From NCBI RefSeq assembly GCF_009906955.1, contig NZ_CP047656.1, positions 2,311,501 to 2,375,500 of the forward strand: a DNA stretch of 64,000 nt, in the 5' to 3' direction. Each line of letters starts with the position of its first letter. The first letter of the stretch is position 1. The DNA is from Paraglaciecola mesophila (GTDB lineage Bacteria; Pseudomonadota; Gammaproteobacteria; Enterobacterales; Alteromonadaceae). The notes under the pieces were generated by a model, which saw only the letters and a list, made by a program, of their open reading frames with translations, ran no database searches and was not told the origin of the DNA. Positions 30,262-40,626 of this stretch are shown in pieces. The position numbers and the translations under genes are program-made.

Positions 30262-30502
30262 CTACTAATTATCACGTTCAACAAGAGACCCCAAAGCGAC
30301 CGCAAGCAATCAGCGCGTGCTTTCAATCAGTGAACGTTTAAACTTTAATTGGGCCTGATTTGCTATACAACTCAAATAAACATTGTATCAATAACTCATT
30401 AATTTAATTCAGTAATTTCAGATAAACGGCACTGCTATTACCTATTTATAAGGTATCATTTAGCAACTGATATACCTGTAGAGTTTAACCTGAGTTACGT
30501 TA

Positions 30503-31186
30503 ATGAAGTCCTACTTAGTATTAATATTGGTATTTGTTTCAAATACCCTAAGCGCCAATGTATGCAGCTCACTAGGCTGCCCGACTGGTGCACCTTTGAG
30601 TAATGATGTAATAGAGCGCTCTATTTACACCATGAGCAACAACCACAAAACGAAATTTGCTGATTGGGTCGCGTACAAAGTCACAATGCACACAATAGAT
30701 GGCCCTAGTCGCTCACGCAGTTGGCGTTCCGATCCAGCCATCGACAGCCAATACACCCTAGAAAAAGCTGACTATAAAGACGCTCATGCCATTATTCACA
30801 CTGATCGCGGTCATCAAGTGCCGTTGGCGAGTGTAAGCAACACGGCGGGTTGGCGTAGCGCTAACTACCTTTCAAATATCACTCCGCAAAGCTCTCATTT
30901 AAATCAGGGGCCCTGGGTACGTTTGGAATCCGCCGTTCGAAACTTAGCCCGAAGTGGCAATATTGTGTATGTGGTTACAGGGCCCTTATATGAAAGGTTT
31001 TTTGCTAGCTTACCTGGAGCCGACGAAAAACATTCGATCCACTCAGGGTATTTCAAAGTCATTGCAACGGTGAATCATTCAGGCTTCGTCAGTGCCTCTG
31101 CTTATGTGATGGAACAAAATAGCACCAGAGCAGATAACTACTGCATTAAAGAGGTGACCATAGATAATGTTGAAAGCCGAAGTTGA
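30503..31186 (+). CDS. Secreted DNA/RNA non-specific endonuclease
   Basis: A 227-residue exported nuclease with a signal peptide of about 18 residues (cleavage near LSA-NV). The beta-beta-alpha metal motif DRGH is at residues 101-104 with the catalytic histidine H104, and the metal-binding asparagine region reads NYLSNITPQSSHLNQGPW (N125 or N134). These mark the NucA/EndoG family. It likely degrades extracellular or periplasmic nucleic acid for nutrients or biofilm control. The MITE-like repeat element begins 3 bases after its stop. Confidence 0.9.
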   Translation: MKSYLVLILVFVSNTLSANVCSSLGCPTGAPLSNDVIERSIYTMSNNHKTKFADWVAYKVTMHTIDGPSRSRSWRSDPAIDSQYTLEKADYKDAHAIIHTDRGHQVPLASVSNTAGWRSANYLSNITPQSSHLNQGPWVRLESAVRNLARSGNIVYVVTGPLYERFFASLPGADEKHSIHSGYFKVIATVNHSGFVSASAYVMEQNSTRADNYCIKEVTIDNVESRS

Positions 31187-31189
31187 TTA

Positions 31190-31468
31190 ATACCAATTCC
31201 TTTAAATAATTAACCACTCAGCGAAAATTTAAAAGGACTTAATCAAGGCGCTTAAATGATAGCCCTTTATTAAAAACTAACCTGTGCTCTTTCGAGTTTG
31301 AGCAACACAGGGAAAGTCTTTTTAAAATTCGCCCGAAGGGAATTCCCCAGCGGGTTTTACACTACGTTCTCGGTATTTGAAAGGGAACAACCATTACTGC
31401 ACACCGACGCCTTGTTCAAAACCCGCTGGATGAATTCTGAGAGGCCAATTATTTAATGGAATTGGTAT
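31190..31468. repeat. MITE-like element with terminal inverted repeats (279 bp)
   Basis: The element starts with ATACCAATTCC (31190-31200) and ends with GGAATTGGTAT (31458-31468). The terminal repeats extend to about 22 bases with one mismatch (TTTAAATAATT versus ATTAAATAATT). Inside are a second 12-bp inverted repeat, CCAGCGGGTTTT (31347-31358) with AAAACCCGCTGG (31418-31429), and a smaller hairpin CCTGTG/CACAGG near 31280-31311. It encodes no protein. The structure fits a non-autonomous, transposase-mobilised element; copies elsewhere in the genome cannot be seen here. The following 31469-31659 holds nothing I can identify. Confidence 0.7.
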
Positions 31469-31659
31469 AAATATTTTCCCGGCAATGACGGGGAATAGAG
31501 AGTATGCTGTAGAGGCGCGCTTAGGTGGTTTGAGCAGTCAACTAGATTGCTGATAATCCAACCACGGGTTTAAACAAAAATGGTTAATGAGTAGAACGTT
31601 GAGGTGAGCGGAATAGTCTAAGTTGAAGTGCGCAATAAAGTTGAATTGAACTTGGCTGA

Positions 31660-31938
31660 TTACTCGCTTTCGTTGAATTTGCCGACGATCAGCTCTTCTA
31701 CTGCATCCAAGGCTTGTTGCGCATCTTTGCCTTCAGAAATCACTTGAATTTCCTTGCCCTGCCCGCTCTCCAACATCATTAATCCTAAGACACTGCTAGC
31801 AGAGGCACTTTTATCACCTTGTACTATGGTCACTTCCGCTTCAAATTGATTTGCTAACTTAACTAATTGAGTAGCTGCTCTTGCATGCAGTCCGAGCTTG
31901 TTCACTATGAGTAACGATTTTTCTAATCGAATACTCAT
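31660..31938 (-). CDS. ptsO: Nitrogen PTS phosphocarrier NPr
   Basis: A 92-residue HPr-like phosphocarrier with the active histidine in [17 protein letters not shown] (H18 region) and the second conserved serine region SSVLGLMML. NPr passes phosphate from EI-Ntr to EIIA-Ntr. The gene overlaps rapZ by 4 bases (ATGA), the conserved end of the rpoN operon. Confidence 0.95.
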   Translation of the reverse strand: MSIRLEKSLLIVNKLGLHARAATQLVKLANQFEAEVTIVQGDKSASASSVLGLMMLESGQGKEIQVISEGKDAQQALDAVEELIVGKFNESE

Positions 31939-32780
31939 CGGTTTAACTCTCTATGACGTATTTGCACATCTGGATGTGAGGTGCTGAAGGTTTTCGCCAG
32001 CATCTCAACCACGTACACAGAACGGTGTTGCCCACCGGTACAACCTATGGCAATCGTTACATAGCTACGGTTGTTGCGCTCTAAATGTGGCAGCCATGTA
32101 GAAATCAAATTCTGAATTTGCCAGATAAATTTGGTCACAATCGGTTGTGAGCCTAAAAATATTTCTACGGGCGAATCAAGGCCTGTAAGCGGTTTTAAAT
32201 CGGGCTCCCAATGGGGGTTGGGTAAAAAACGCGCGTCAAACACATAATCTGCATCTTTTGGAATACCGTGTTTAAAACCAAAGCTTTCAAAAACCAAAAC
32301 AAGGCGAGAGCTTTTTTTGCCCAAAATACGTTCACGTACCAATTCGGCCAACTGGTGAATCGATAGCTGATCCGTATCGATATACAAATCGGCGCGTTCA
32401 GCTATCGGCGCTAATAACTGACTTTCCGCCTGTATAGCCCCAGCCAAAGATTTGTTTTGTTTGGATAATGGATGCAAGCGACGTGTTTCGCTAAAACGCT
32501 TAATGAGTACGTCATCGCTGGCATCTAAATATAGAATGGTCATTTCCCACGTGGCTGGCAGGTAGTCGAGAATTTCAACCAACTCATTCGGATCTTTAGG
32601 TAAGTTACGCACGTCAATACTGACTGCTACCTGATCGTACTCATCTGCTACGGTATGGGTCAATGTGGGTAATAAGTTAACTGGGATATTATCAACACAG
32701 TAATAGCCTAAATCTTCCAATGACCGTAAAACAATAGACTTCCCTGAGCCGGAGCGGCCACTTATGATGATAAGCTTCAT
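31935..32780 (-). CDS. rapZ: RNase adapter protein RapZ
   Basis: RapZ (YhbJ) binds GlmZ small RNA and guides RNase E to cleave it, tuning glucosamine-6-phosphate synthase to cell-wall precursor supply. The 281-residue length matches. The N-terminal P-loop is GRSGSGKS (residues 7-14), and the C-terminal RNA-binding half contains [13 protein letters not shown]. It lies 1 base after ptsN and overlaps ptsO by 4 bases. No glmZ-like RNA is recognised in this window. Confidence 0.95.
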   Translation of the reverse strand: MKLIIISGRSGSGKSIVLRSLEDLGYYCVDNIPVNLLPTLTHTVADEYDQVAVSIDVRNLPKDPNELVEILDYLPATWEMTILYLDASDDVLIKRFSETRRLHPLSKQNKSLAGAIQAESQLLAPIAERADLYIDTDQLSIHQLAELVRERILGKKSSRLVLVFESFGFKHGIPKDADYVFDARFLPNPHWEPDLKPLTGLDSPVEIFLGSQPIVTKFIWQIQNLISTWLPHLERNNRSYVTIAIGCTGGQHRSVYVVEMLAKTFSTSHPDVQIRHRELNR

Positions 32781-32781
32781 A

Positions 32782-33225
32782 TTAACTAATTACCTGAAAT
32801 AGTTCTTGGTCGGTAGTCGCGCTACGTAGTCTACTTAATATATCTTTGTCGCAGAATTTTTTAGCAATCGCAGACAGTGTTTCCAAGTGCTCTTGCGCTT
32901 TTTCTTCTGGGACTAAAATCGCGAAGAAGATATCCACAGGCATGTTGTCCAGTGCGTCGTATTGAACCGGTGGTTGGCACGTGACTAAAACAGCGAGAGC
33001 AGACTCTAACCCTTTTATTCGTCCGTGGGGTAATGCAATACCACCACCAATGCCTGTACAACCCATTTTTTCGCGACCACTTAAGCTCGCTAGAATAGTC
33101 GCTTGATCTACCTCAACTAGGTGTTGTGAGGCCACTTGGCTGATAAGTTCTAGAATACGTTTTTTACTAGAGCCCTGAACTGCGCATACTACGCAGTCAG
33201 GGTGAAGAATACTTGATATTTCCAT
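32782..33225 (-). CDS. ptsN: Nitrogen regulatory PTS enzyme IIA-Ntr
   Basis: A 147-residue EIIA-Ntr protein. The phosphorylated histidine lies in [13 protein letters not shown] (near residue 66-68). It regulates potassium transport and sigma-54- or phosphate-related functions by its phosphorylation state rather than sugar transport. It is part of the rpoN-hpf-ptsN-rapZ-ptsO unit, 15 bases after hpf. Confidence 0.95.
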   Translation of the reverse strand: MEISSILHPDCVVCAVQGSSKKRILELISQVASQHLVEVDQATILASLSGREKMGCTGIGGGIALPHGRIKGLESALAVLVTCQPPVQYDALDNMPVDIFFAILVPEEKAQEHLETLSAIAKKFCDKDILSRLRSATTDQELFQVIS

Positions 33226-33240
33226 TATTTACCTGATGGG

Positions 33241-33528
33241 TTAATGGCGTTTAGCTTTCTCTTTATGCTTAATAACTTGCCGATCGAGTTTATCGATTAA
33301 GCCATCTATTGCAGCATACATGTCATTATGCTCCATGGTCGCAAAAACATCTGCACCATTCAAATGTATTGTTGCTTCAGCTTTTTGATTTAGCTTCTCT
33401 ACATTGAGAATAACGTGAACATTGTTGATCTGATCGAAGTGCCGTTCTAGCTTGGTAAATTTAGTATCGACATAATCTTTTAGTGAATCTGTTACATCCA
33501 CATGGTGACCAGTAATATTAATTTGCAT
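33241..33528 (-). CDS. hpf: Ribosome hibernation promoting factor, short HPF
   Basis: A 95-residue short-form HPF of the RaiA/HPF family (MQINITGHHVDVTDSLKDYV). Short HPF binds the 30S decoding region and, with RMF, helps form inactive 100S ribosomes in stationary phase. It is located just downstream of rpoN, its classical position, with a 25-base gap. The basic tail HKEKAKRH is typical. Confidence 0.95.
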   Translation of the reverse strand: MQINITGHHVDVTDSLKDYVDTKFTKLERHFDQINNVHVILNVEKLNQKAEATIHLNGADVFATMEHNDMYAAIDGLIDKLDRQVIKHKEKAKRH

Positions 33529-33553
33529 ATCGCCTCTTCCTTCTTTAATCAGC

Positions 33554-35047
33554 CTACAATAGGCTTTTTCGTTGGTTCGACGGGGGTATCATCAGAGATT
33601 CCCGGTACTTTGCTATTGTTCGCCTAGCAACCATAATGCCTTGCTCAGCCAACAATTGAGCAATCTTGCTGTCACTCAACGGCTTACTGGGTTTTTCAGC
33701 CGCAACCAGCTTTTTAATCAACGCACGTATTGCTGTTGAAGAACATTCTCCGCCTGTTTCAGTCGCAACATGGCTAGAGAAGAAATATTTCAGCTCAAAT
33801 ATCCCTCTTGGGGTATGCATATACTTTTGCGTGGTAACACGTGAAATAGTGGATTCATGCATGTCAACCATTTCAGCCACATCGTTTAACACCATAGGCT
33901 TCATCATTTCTGGGCCGTGTTCAAAAAAGCCCATTTGCTGTTGCACTATGCAATTTGACACTTTCAACAGCGTATCGTTGCGACTCTCTACACTTTTAAT
34001 AAACCATTTGGCTTCTTGCATATGTGAGCGAATAAATTGACTGTCGCTGGTATTCTTAGCGCTACGGCTCATCGCCGCGTATTGCTGATTCACGTTCAAC
34101 TTAGGCAAACTATCTGGATTAAGTTCGACTGTCCAGCGGCCGTTCTTTTTGCTGACAGACACATCAGGTATCACATATTCTGGTTCACCCTTAATTAATG
34201 CGCTACCGGGGCGTGGGTTGAGCGTTTTAAGCAAACGCATAACCTCACGAAGGTCATCTTCCTTGAGGCGTGACTTACGCATTAAGGTACGATAGTCCTT
34301 ACTACTCAATAAATCAGCGTATTCGCTAATTAAGGTTTTTGCTTCTTCAAGCCAAGGGGTATCTGGGGCAAACTGACGCAGTTGAACAAGCAGGCATTCT
34401 TGTGGCGTACGAGAACCAGAACCCACAGGATCGAACATTTGAATCCGTTTAAGCACACATTCGACTTCATCCAGTTCTATTTCTTCATCATCCATGCTGG
34501 CCAGCACATCTTCAACGCTCATGGTCAAATAGCCTGATTCATCAATAGAATCAATGATGGCAGTCGCGATGGCCACATCCGTTTCACTGAAGTGAGTCAA
34601 ACGCATTTGCCATAGCAAGTGCTCCTGAATATCGTCTGTGGTTTCACCCTGAAAAATCTGCTCATCATCACCGCCGGCACCATTTGAGATGCTTGCCGCT
34701 GGTGCTGAAGACGCGCTAATGTACTCATCCCATGTGGTGTCTGTGGGTAAATCCTCAGGAATTTCGTTTTTCTCAAATGCTTCACTTGAGTCTAAGGTGT
34801 CGCTGCTTGTGTCAACTATCTCATTACTATCTTTAGAGGAAGGATCGAGAGATTTATCATTTAATGCGCTATCGCCAGATTCTTGATCTACCGGCTCTTC
34901 GATTTCCAATAGCGGATTAGAATCCAATGCCTCTTGAATTTCTTGTTGTAAATCTAACGTAGACAATTGCAGTAAGCGTATCGCTTGCTGCAATTGTGGC
35001 GTCATAGTAAGTGATTGACTAAATTTTAATTGTAAAGAGGGTTTCAT
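33554..35047 (-). CDS. rpoN: RNA polymerase sigma-54 factor
   Basis: Sigma-54 directs polymerase to -24/-12 promoters that need enhancer-binding proteins. The 497-residue protein has the glutamine/leucine-rich activator-interaction region I at the N-terminus ([20 protein letters not shown]), an acidic region II (about 45-115), the core-binding region and the C-terminal RpoN box [10 protein letters not shown]. It follows lptB by 122 bases and leads hpf-ptsN-rapZ-ptsO. No abnormality is seen. Confidence 0.97.
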   Translation of the reverse strand: MKPSLQLKFSQSLTMTPQLQQAIRLLQLSTLDLQQEIQEALDSNPLLEIEEPVDQESGDSALNDKSLDPSSKDSNEIVDTSSDTLDSSEAFEKNEIPEDLPTDTTWDEYISASSAPAASISNGAGGDDEQIFQGETTDDIQEHLLWQMRLTHFSETDVAIATAIIDSIDESGYLTMSVEDVLASMDDEEIELDEVECVLKRIQMFDPVGSGSRTPQECLLVQLRQFAPDTPWLEEAKTLISEYADLLSSKDYRTLMRKSRLKEDDLREVMRLLKTLNPRPGSALIKGEPEYVIPDVSVSKKNGRWTVELNPDSLPKLNVNQQYAAMSRSAKNTSDSQFIRSHMQEAKWFIKSVESRNDTLLKVSNCIVQQQMGFFEHGPEMMKPMVLNDVAEMVDMHESTISRVTTQKYMHTPRGIFELKYFFSSHVATETGGECSSTAIRALIKKLVAAEKPSKPLSDSKIAQLLAEQGIMVARRTIAKYRESLMIPPSNQRKSLL

Positions 35048-35169
35048 TTACTTCTTTATTCTGTCCGTTGCAAACTAATAAATATGCTGTGGTTGATTCG
35101 ATTGACTGTAAATGTCTCACCAAGCGCCTGAGTATTAACTCGATAAAATAAGCGGCTATCTAAGCTTAA

Positions 35170-35895
35170 CTATAGCCTGAATTGTTCGCCTAGGTATACA
35201 TCTCTTACGCGTTGATCACTTAAAACTTCTTCGGCCGTGCCAGAAGCAATGAGCTCACCATGACTTACAATATAAGCTTTCTCACAAACATCGAGTGTCT
35301 CTCTTACATTGTGGTCAGTTATCAAAACACCAATACCTCGGTCACGTAAATGTTGAATAATTTTTTTAATATCGTTAACTGAAATAGGGTCAACGCCAGC
35401 AAAAGGTTCATCGAGTAGAATAAATTCAGGATCAGCGGCAAGGGCTCGCGCAATTTCAACTCGACGTCTTTCACCGCCTGACAAACTCATACCTGCACTG
35501 TTGCGGATATGGTTAATATTGAACTCATCGAGCAGTGAATCGGCTTGCTGCTCTTTTTGTTCTGAACTTAGTTCTTTACGTGTTTGTAAAATAGCCATTA
35601 AGTTTTGGTGTACGGTCAATTTACGAAAAATAGACGCTTCTTGAGGTAAATAGCCTATCCCTAACCGAGCTCGCATGTGCATTGGCTGCAACGTAAGATC
35701 TTGTTGATCGATACTGATTTCGCCTTTGTCTAAGGGCACCAAGCCAACAATCATATAAAAAGTTGTGGTTTTGCCTGCGCCATTGGGCCCAAGTAAACCA
35801 ACGATTTGCCCCGTTGATACCTCCAGGCTAACATCACGTACGACTTGGCGCGACTTATAAGACTTAGCTAAGTGTGTGGCTTTCAACGTCGCCAT
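35170..35895 (-). CDS. lptB: LPS export ABC ATPase LptB
   Basis: LptB powers lipopolysaccharide extraction from the inner membrane with LptFG. The 241-residue ATPase has Walker [11 protein letters not shown], signature [15 protein letters not shown], Walker [16 protein letters not shown] and the switch histidine in ITDHNVRET. Its ATG overlaps the lptA stop by one base. lptF and lptG are not in this window, as is usual. Confidence 0.97.
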   Translation of the reverse strand: MATLKATHLAKSYKSRQVVRDVSLEVSTGQIVGLLGPNGAGKTTTFYMIVGLVPLDKGEISIDQQDLTLQPMHMRARLGIGYLPQEASIFRKLTVHQNLMAILQTRKELSSEQKEQQADSLLDEFNINHIRNSAGMSLSGGERRRVEIARALAADPEFILLDEPFAGVDPISVNDIKKIIQHLRDRGIGVLITDHNVRETLDVCEKAYIVSHGELIASGTAEEVLSDQRVRDVYLGEQFRL

Positions 35896-36488
35896 TACGG
35901 TTGCTCTTCTTGTTCAAGTTGCTCGCTAGGATCCACGTTTTTAGTATCATTCGTTTTATTCTGTTGTTTTGCCGATTTCTTTGAAGGCTGAAAAATAGTC
36001 GTAACACGTCCACTGTCTTGGTTTTCGCCTTCTCCTTGGGCAACAATTTGCTCTAGCTCCATGTTAAAAACAATCGACTCGCCTTTCACACTGCTGTTAT
36101 TTTGCTTCAACTGAGCATCACCCTCTAGAGTAAGCGTACGCTGATCCCTACGATATTCAATACGATTGGCCGACGCTTCAATACTGCCCCCCTGCTCTTG
36201 TTCTTGTGAATACTTAGCAGGATTGCCTGTGGCGATGAATATTTCATTTCCTTCACCTTTACTGGCGTCAACTTCTACCTCATCTGCGTATACATTCAAG
36301 CTGCCTTGATTAATATGCACGTCTTCGCGAAAAACCGACTTTTTGGTTTTACCATCACCAAACTGAAACTTAGAGTCCACTTTTATGGCCTGTGTGAAAT
36401 CGTCTTTGCCCGCCATGCTTAAAGGTGAGAATGACAAGGTTGCTATGGCAACTAAGCTAAGGCTGAGGTTGATAAATGGTTTGCACAT
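35895..36488 (-). CDS. lptA: LPS transport periplasmic protein LptA
   Basis: LptA forms the periplasmic beta-jellyroll bridge for lipopolysaccharide. The mature part starts after a signal peptide ending SPLSMAG, with [21 protein letters not shown] and [18 protein letters not shown] as OstA/LptA repeats. The C-terminal tail is long, Lys/Gln/Glu-rich and probably disordered. I prefer the ATG at 36488 (MCKPFIN); a second ATG five codons upstream at 36503 is possible. Both starts lie inside the lptC frame, so the genes overlap by 32 or 47 bases, which implies translational coupling. Confidence 0.92.
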   Translation of the reverse strand: MCKPFINLSLSLVAIATLSFSPLSMAGKDDFTQAIKVDSKFQFGDGKTKKSVFREDVHINQGSLNVYADEVEVDASKGEGNEIFIATGNPAKYSQEQEQGGSIEASANRIEYRRDQRTLTLEGDAQLKQNNSSVKGESIVFNMELEQIVAQGEGENQDSGRVTTIFQPSKKSAKQQNKTNDTKNVDPSEQLEQEEQP

Positions 36489-37020
36489 GATCAAGTAGCT
36501 CATATTGTTGGGTGGTTAAGTTGGCTTTAAAACCGTTACTGTTAATCACATAGTGTTGACCGAATATTTTTACAGGTTGGTCAGACTCCATGGTTTTTTC
36601 TATCAAGTTTATTTCGATGAAATCCGTGCGAATGGTGCGAGCAAATCCTTGCTCATCTTGATTACGTATCTCGACATTATTCTCTAATTGAATCCGATTG
36701 TCTTCATACAAAGTGCCGTCTTTAGCTGAGACTTGCCAGGGCGTTGTCTGCGATTCGACAAAAATCGTATACTGGGGCTGTTTAAACAAGGTGAATCCAA
36801 GTAAGTCGAAATGCTCCATTTTACTGGCAAACACTTGGTGGCTTAGGCGCCCCTCATCATCAAACAAGGTGCTCAACATTTCACTGGCTTGGTAGTTGGG
36901 TTGCCAAGCTGATTCGGTTTCCGTTTGAGGTATAATATCGTCATCTGCTAACCACTCAGGTAAGTTTGTGGCGATAACCAAAATAAACAATAAGCCTATA
37001 CTCAGGGTAACTCGGTTCAT
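36457..37020 (-). CDS. lptC: LPS export membrane protein LptC
   Basis: LptC is a bitopic inner-membrane protein that receives lipopolysaccharide from LptBFG and hands it to LptA. The 187-residue product has one N-terminal membrane helix (about residues 5-22) and a periplasmic beta-jellyroll domain with FLGFTLFKQP-like and EIRNQDEQGFARTIRTDFIEI strands. It overlaps kdsC by 4 bases and lptA by at least 32 bases. Confidence 0.92.
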   Translation of the reverse strand: MNRVTLSIGLLFILVIATNLPEWLADDDIIPQTETESAWQPNYQASEMLSTLFDDEGRLSHQVFASKMEHFDLLGFTLFKQPQYTIFVESQTTPWQVSAKDGTLYEDNRIQLENNVEIRNQDEQGFARTIRTDFIEINLIEKTMESDQPVKIFGQHYVINSNGFKANLTTQQYELLDHVQTIYQPQP

Positions 37021-37571
37021 ACACTAGTTCCGCTGACTTTATTGAGCTGTCCCTTTGCGTGCAAAATCAAATCACACACTTCGCGCACTGCACCAAATCC
37101 GCCATTAATCGTTGTGGTATAAAGCGCTTGTTTTTTCACAAACGGATGCGCATCACAAGTGGCAATAGCAACATGACTCAAACTAAACATACCAACATCT
37201 GGCATATCATCACCAATAGAAGCCGTGGCCTCTTTGCCTATTTTTAATTGCTTTTGTAGCGCTAAAAGTGCGTCATTTTTTTGTTCGCAGCCTTGAATGA
37301 TATGCTCTACCCCTAGAGAAGACATGCGCTTGCGCACAATAGTTGATTCACGGCCTGTAATTACAGCGACGTGCACGCCTATTTTTAATAAGGCTTTTAT
37401 CCCAAAACCGTCTTTGGTATGAAAGGCTTTTAGCTCTTCACCATCATTGCCCATATAAATACGACCATCTGAGAAGACGCCATCCACATCACAAGCAAGA
37501 AGCTTAATACGCGAAAATTTATCCATGAGTGCAGATGATTTAGCACCGTATAGAGTATTGATGTCGCCCAT
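37017..37571 (-). CDS. kdsC: 3-deoxy-D-manno-octulosonate 8-phosphate phosphatase
   Basis: KdsC removes the phosphate from Kdo-8-phosphate in the synthesis of the LPS inner core sugar Kdo. It is a 184-residue HAD-family enzyme with the nucleophile motif ACDVDGVFSDGRI, the VITGRES loop and the metal-binding GDDMPDVGM. The start overlaps the kdsD stop by one base. Confidence 0.96.
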   Translation of the reverse strand: MGDINTLYGAKSSALMDKFSRIKLLACDVDGVFSDGRIYMGNDGEELKAFHTKDGFGIKALLKIGVHVAVITGRESTIVRKRMSSLGVEHIIQGCEQKNDALLALQKQLKIGKEATASIGDDMPDVGMFSLSHVAIATCDAHPFVKKQALYTTTINGGFGAVREVCDLILHAKGQLNKVSGTSV

Positions 37572-38542
37572 TAGATAACTCCTGCTGATAACAAAGTTTG
37601 CATGTTAATCGCGCCAACAGGTTTGTGATTATCATCAACGACAAACAACGAACTGATTTTACGTTTTTGCATGACATTTAATACTTCTGCGGCCAATGTT
37701 CCTTGAGATGCAGTAACACAATTGGCGGTCATAACACTTTCAATACTGACGGTGTGAATGTCTACTCTGGCGTCGAGGACTCGGCGCAAGTCACCATCCG
37801 TAAAAATACCTAACAAACGCCCGTCATTATCAACTATGCCTGCCATGCCCAACCCCTTACGAGATATTTCGAGTAGCGCCTGACTGATCGTCTGTGTGGT
37901 GCTAACTAACGGCATCATTTCACCTTGGCACATAATGTCGTCAAGTTTGAGTAGCAGCTTGCGTCCTAGTGCTCCGCCAGGGTGCGACAAGGCAAAATCA
38001 TCTGGGGTAAAGCCTCGTGCGTCGAGCAATGCCACGGCTAGCGCATCTCCCATAACGAGCGTAGCTGTGGTGCTCGCTGTCGGCGCTAAACCCAGTGAAC
38101 ACGCTTCTTTCTCGACTTTGATGCAAAGGTTCACATCTGCGTGTTTACCAAGTGAGCTTTGAGGGTTGTTTGACAAGGCAATAATGGCAATGCCCCGGCG
38201 TTTTACCACAGGTAGTAAAGCAAGCAATTCAGAGGTTTCCCCTGAATTGGAAATAGCTAATAGCACATCTTGCTCTGTAAGCATCCCCAAATCGCCATGA
38301 TTGGCTTCGCCTGGGTGCATAAAAAAAGCTGGCGTCCCTGTGCTGGCTAATGTGGCTGAAATTTTATGTCCTATGTGCCCAGATTTGCCCATACCACAAA
38401 CGACCACTTTTCCTTTGCAATTTTTCATCAACTCACACGCCGCAATAAAGCTGCTATCAATATATTGTGCTAGTTGTTCAATCGCCTGACCTTCAATCTC
38501 TAACACTCTAAGGGCAGATTGAATATAATCTTGCTGACTCAT
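37571..38542 (-). CDS. kdsD: Arabinose-5-phosphate isomerase (KpsF/GutQ type)
   Basis: KdsD converts ribulose-5-phosphate to arabinose-5-phosphate, the first committed step towards Kdo. The 323-residue protein has an N-terminal SIS domain (VVCGMGKSGHIGHKISATLASTG and LAISNSGETSELL) and two C-terminal CBS domains (from about residue 205). It is 6 bases upstream of the yrbG stop and begins the kdsD-kdsC-lptCAB run. Confidence 0.96.
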   Translation of the reverse strand: MSQQDYIQSALRVLEIEGQAIEQLAQYIDSSFIAACELMKNCKGKVVVCGMGKSGHIGHKISATLASTGTPAFFMHPGEANHGDLGMLTEQDVLLAISNSGETSELLALLPVVKRRGIAIIALSNNPQSSLGKHADVNLCIKVEKEACSLGLAPTASTTATLVMGDALAVALLDARGFTPDDFALSHPGGALGRKLLLKLDDIMCQGEMMPLVSTTQTISQALLEISRKGLGMAGIVDNDGRLLGIFTDGDLRRVLDARVDIHTVSIESVMTANCVTASQGTLAAEVLNVMQKRKISSLFVVDDNHKPVGAINMQTLLSAGVI

Positions 38543-38548
38543 TGAACC

Positions 38549-39511
38549 TTAACCTTGATTGAAAACAAAGTACTGATACCCCAAAAAGCAGCCTAAAAAA
38601 ACCAGTGCTTCATAGCGATTGATCCGCCTTGTACCTCGTAAATTAAAACAGAAAATAACCAATAAGAAGCTCAAACCAAGCATAGTGTATATATCTCGAC
38701 CGGCTGCGTCGGGGTCGATATTGCCAGGTGCGATTAAACCGGGCATAGCCATAACCGCAAGTATATTAAAGATGTTCGAACCGATAATATTCCCCAGAGC
38801 AAGATCATCTTCGCCTTTAAGTACGCCTGCTATACTCGCTGCGAGCTCTGGTAAACTGGTGCCAATTGCTATGATCGTCAAACCAATAACCAAATCACTT
38901 AGGCCAAAGTAATGGGCAATCTCAACCGCCGATTCAACCATAAAATGAGCGCTAAGCGGCAATAGAACTAAACCAACTAATAACCAAATGACGGCATTTT
39001 TAGTTGGCACGCCATCAGGCACTTCATCGTGAGTTTCTTGGGTTAATGGGTCGCCTTTCTCAGTATAGAATGACATCCACGCTAGACCGCCAATAGTAAT
39101 GAAGAATAAAACAAACAGCATGACACCTTCGCTGAGTGATAAGTACAGATCAGCTAAGAAGTAAGTAGCCAGTAAAGACACAGCTAGCATTACTGGCATT
39201 TCGCGTTTTAATGTCCCAGAGGCAACTGTCAATGGTTTGAGCAATGCAGTTAAACCAAGCACGAGCGCGATGTTTGCTATGTTTGAACCAATAGCGTTAC
39301 CAACGGCCGTATCCGTGTTGCCACTAAATGAAGCGGTTGCAGATACCATGATTTCCGGCGCAGATGACCCCATAGCAACTATGGTTAATCCAATAATCAT
39401 CGGCGAAATGCCCATATTTCGAGCCAAAGCGGATGACCCAAAGACAAATCGGTCCGCCCCCCAACTCAATACAACTAACCACACCAAAAATAATAACGCT
39501 TCAACTATCAC
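38549..39511 (-). CDS. yrbG: Calcium/sodium antiporter family protein YrbG
   Basis: A 320-residue inner-membrane protein with about ten membrane segments and two copies of the Na/Ca exchanger alpha repeat: GLTIVAMGSSAPEIMVS and GLTIIAIGTSLPELAAS. In E. coli it starts the yrbG-kdsD-kdsC-lptCAB operon, and this order is kept here. The exported ion is inferred as calcium from the family. It is divergent from mlaF across a 317-base region. Confidence 0.93.
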   Translation of the reverse strand: MIVEALLFLVWLVVLSWGADRFVFGSSALARNMGISPMIIGLTIVAMGSSAPEIMVSATASFSGNTDTAVGNAIGSNIANIALVLGLTALLKPLTVASGTLKREMPVMLAVSLLATYFLADLYLSLSEGVMLFVLFFITIGGLAWMSFYTEKGDPLTQETHDEVPDGVPTKNAVIWLLVGLVLLPLSAHFMVESAVEIAHYFGLSDLVIGLTIIAIGTSLPELAASIAGVLKGEDDLALGNIIGSNIFNILAVMAMPGLIAPGNIDPDAAGRDIYTMLGLSFLLVIFCFNLRGTRRINRYEALVFLGCFLGYQYFVFNQG

Positions 39512-39731
39512 GAAAACTCACTTGTTTTTATACCAATATCTAATTGTCGCAAAAAGCACTGCCTTTGCCTATTCATTGTGAGACAAATAAAATTGCCCAG
39601 TACAAATAAAATGAACGAAGAAATGACTAAGCAGGTCATCTAATCAAGGTCAAGAGCGACATCAGGGGTAACAAAAATGCAAATCCACCGAATGTTCTTA
39701 AAAATCGAATATAACTTGTTACTTTTAGATT

Positions 39732-39761
39732 TTGAGGTTTGCTCTTGAAAAAACGTATAAT
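39732..39761 (+). promoter_or_regulatory. Predicted promoter of the mla-ibaG-murA operon
   Basis: A perfect -10 box TATAAT (39756-39761) is preceded by TTGAGG (39732-39737) with an 18-base spacer. It lies 68 bases before the mlaF ATG. The rest of the 317-base divergent region (39512-39828) is AT-rich; I see no second clear promoter for yrbG and no gene. Confidence 0.6.
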
Positions 39762-39828
39762 GCCGCCAATTTAACGCATCCTCATATACTTAGTATTTGG
39801 TTCATCTGATAGGAAGACAACAGGCTTA

Positions 39829-40626
39829 ATGGAAAATTTGCTAGAAATAGACAACTTAACCTTTTCTCGTAGTGGACGCATTATCTACGACGATATATCC
39901 CTACGCATCGTAAAAGGTAAAACCACCGCTATTATGGGCCCAAGTGGTATTGGTAAAACCACCATGCTGCGTTTGATGGGTGGTCAGTTGAAACCCGATA
40001 GCGGTGATATACGTTTTAAGGGTGAGTCTATTCAAAGCATGAAACGCAATCGTCTGTTTACAGTCAGGCGTCAAATGAGCATGTTGTTTCAAAGCGGCGC
40101 TCTATTTACTGATATGACAGTATTCGACAACATTGCCTTTCCGTTACGCGAACATACCAAGTTGTCAGAATCAGTGATAAAGACCTTGGTATTGTTAAAA
40201 TTACAGGCCGTAGGATTGCGCGGTGCTGCGCAATTAATGCCGGCCGAATTATCAGGTGGTATGGCGCGCCGAGCTGCACTGGCGAGAGCGATAGCTCTTG
40301 ACCCAGAACTTATCATGTACGATGAACCTTTTGCTGGACAAGATCCCATTTCAATGGGCGTGCTGGTTAAGCTGATTAAGGCGCTAAACGACGCGCTGCA
40401 GCTCACCAGTGTAGTAGTTACCCATGACGTGACTGAGGTACTCACCATAGCTGATTACATTTATATCTTAGCTGAAAAGAGAGTTATTGGCAGTGGAACA
40501 CCTGAACAAATCAAACAAAGTGATTCTCCCTTAGTGCAACAGTTTTTGAAGGGCCAAGCGGACGGCCCTGTTCCATTTCATTACCCGAGTGATGACCTTG
40601 AACACACTTTTCTAGGAGCGAAGTAA
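39829..40626 (+). CDS. mlaF: Phospholipid ABC transporter ATPase MlaF
   Basis: MlaF is the ATPase of the MlaFEDB complex, which moves phospholipids between the outer and inner membranes to keep lipid asymmetry. The 265-residue protein has Walker A GPSGIGKTTM, signature LSGGMARRAALARAI and Walker B LIMYDEPFAGQDPIS. The gene directly abuts mlaE. The glycine-for-alanine-rich SGIGKT variant is typical of MlaF. Confidence 0.96.
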   Translation: MENLLEIDNLTFSRSGRIIYDDISLRIVKGKTTAIMGPSGIGKTTMLRLMGGQLKPDSGDIRFKGESIQSMKRNRLFTVRRQMSMLFQSGALFTDMTVFDNIAFPLREHTKLSESVIKTLVLLKLQAVGLRGAAQLMPAELSGGMARRAALARAIALDPELIMYDEPFAGQDPISMGVLVKLIKALNDALQLTSVVVTHDVTEVLTIADYIYILAEKRVIGSGTPEQIKQSDSPLVQQFLKGQADGPVPFHYPSDDLEHTFLGAK

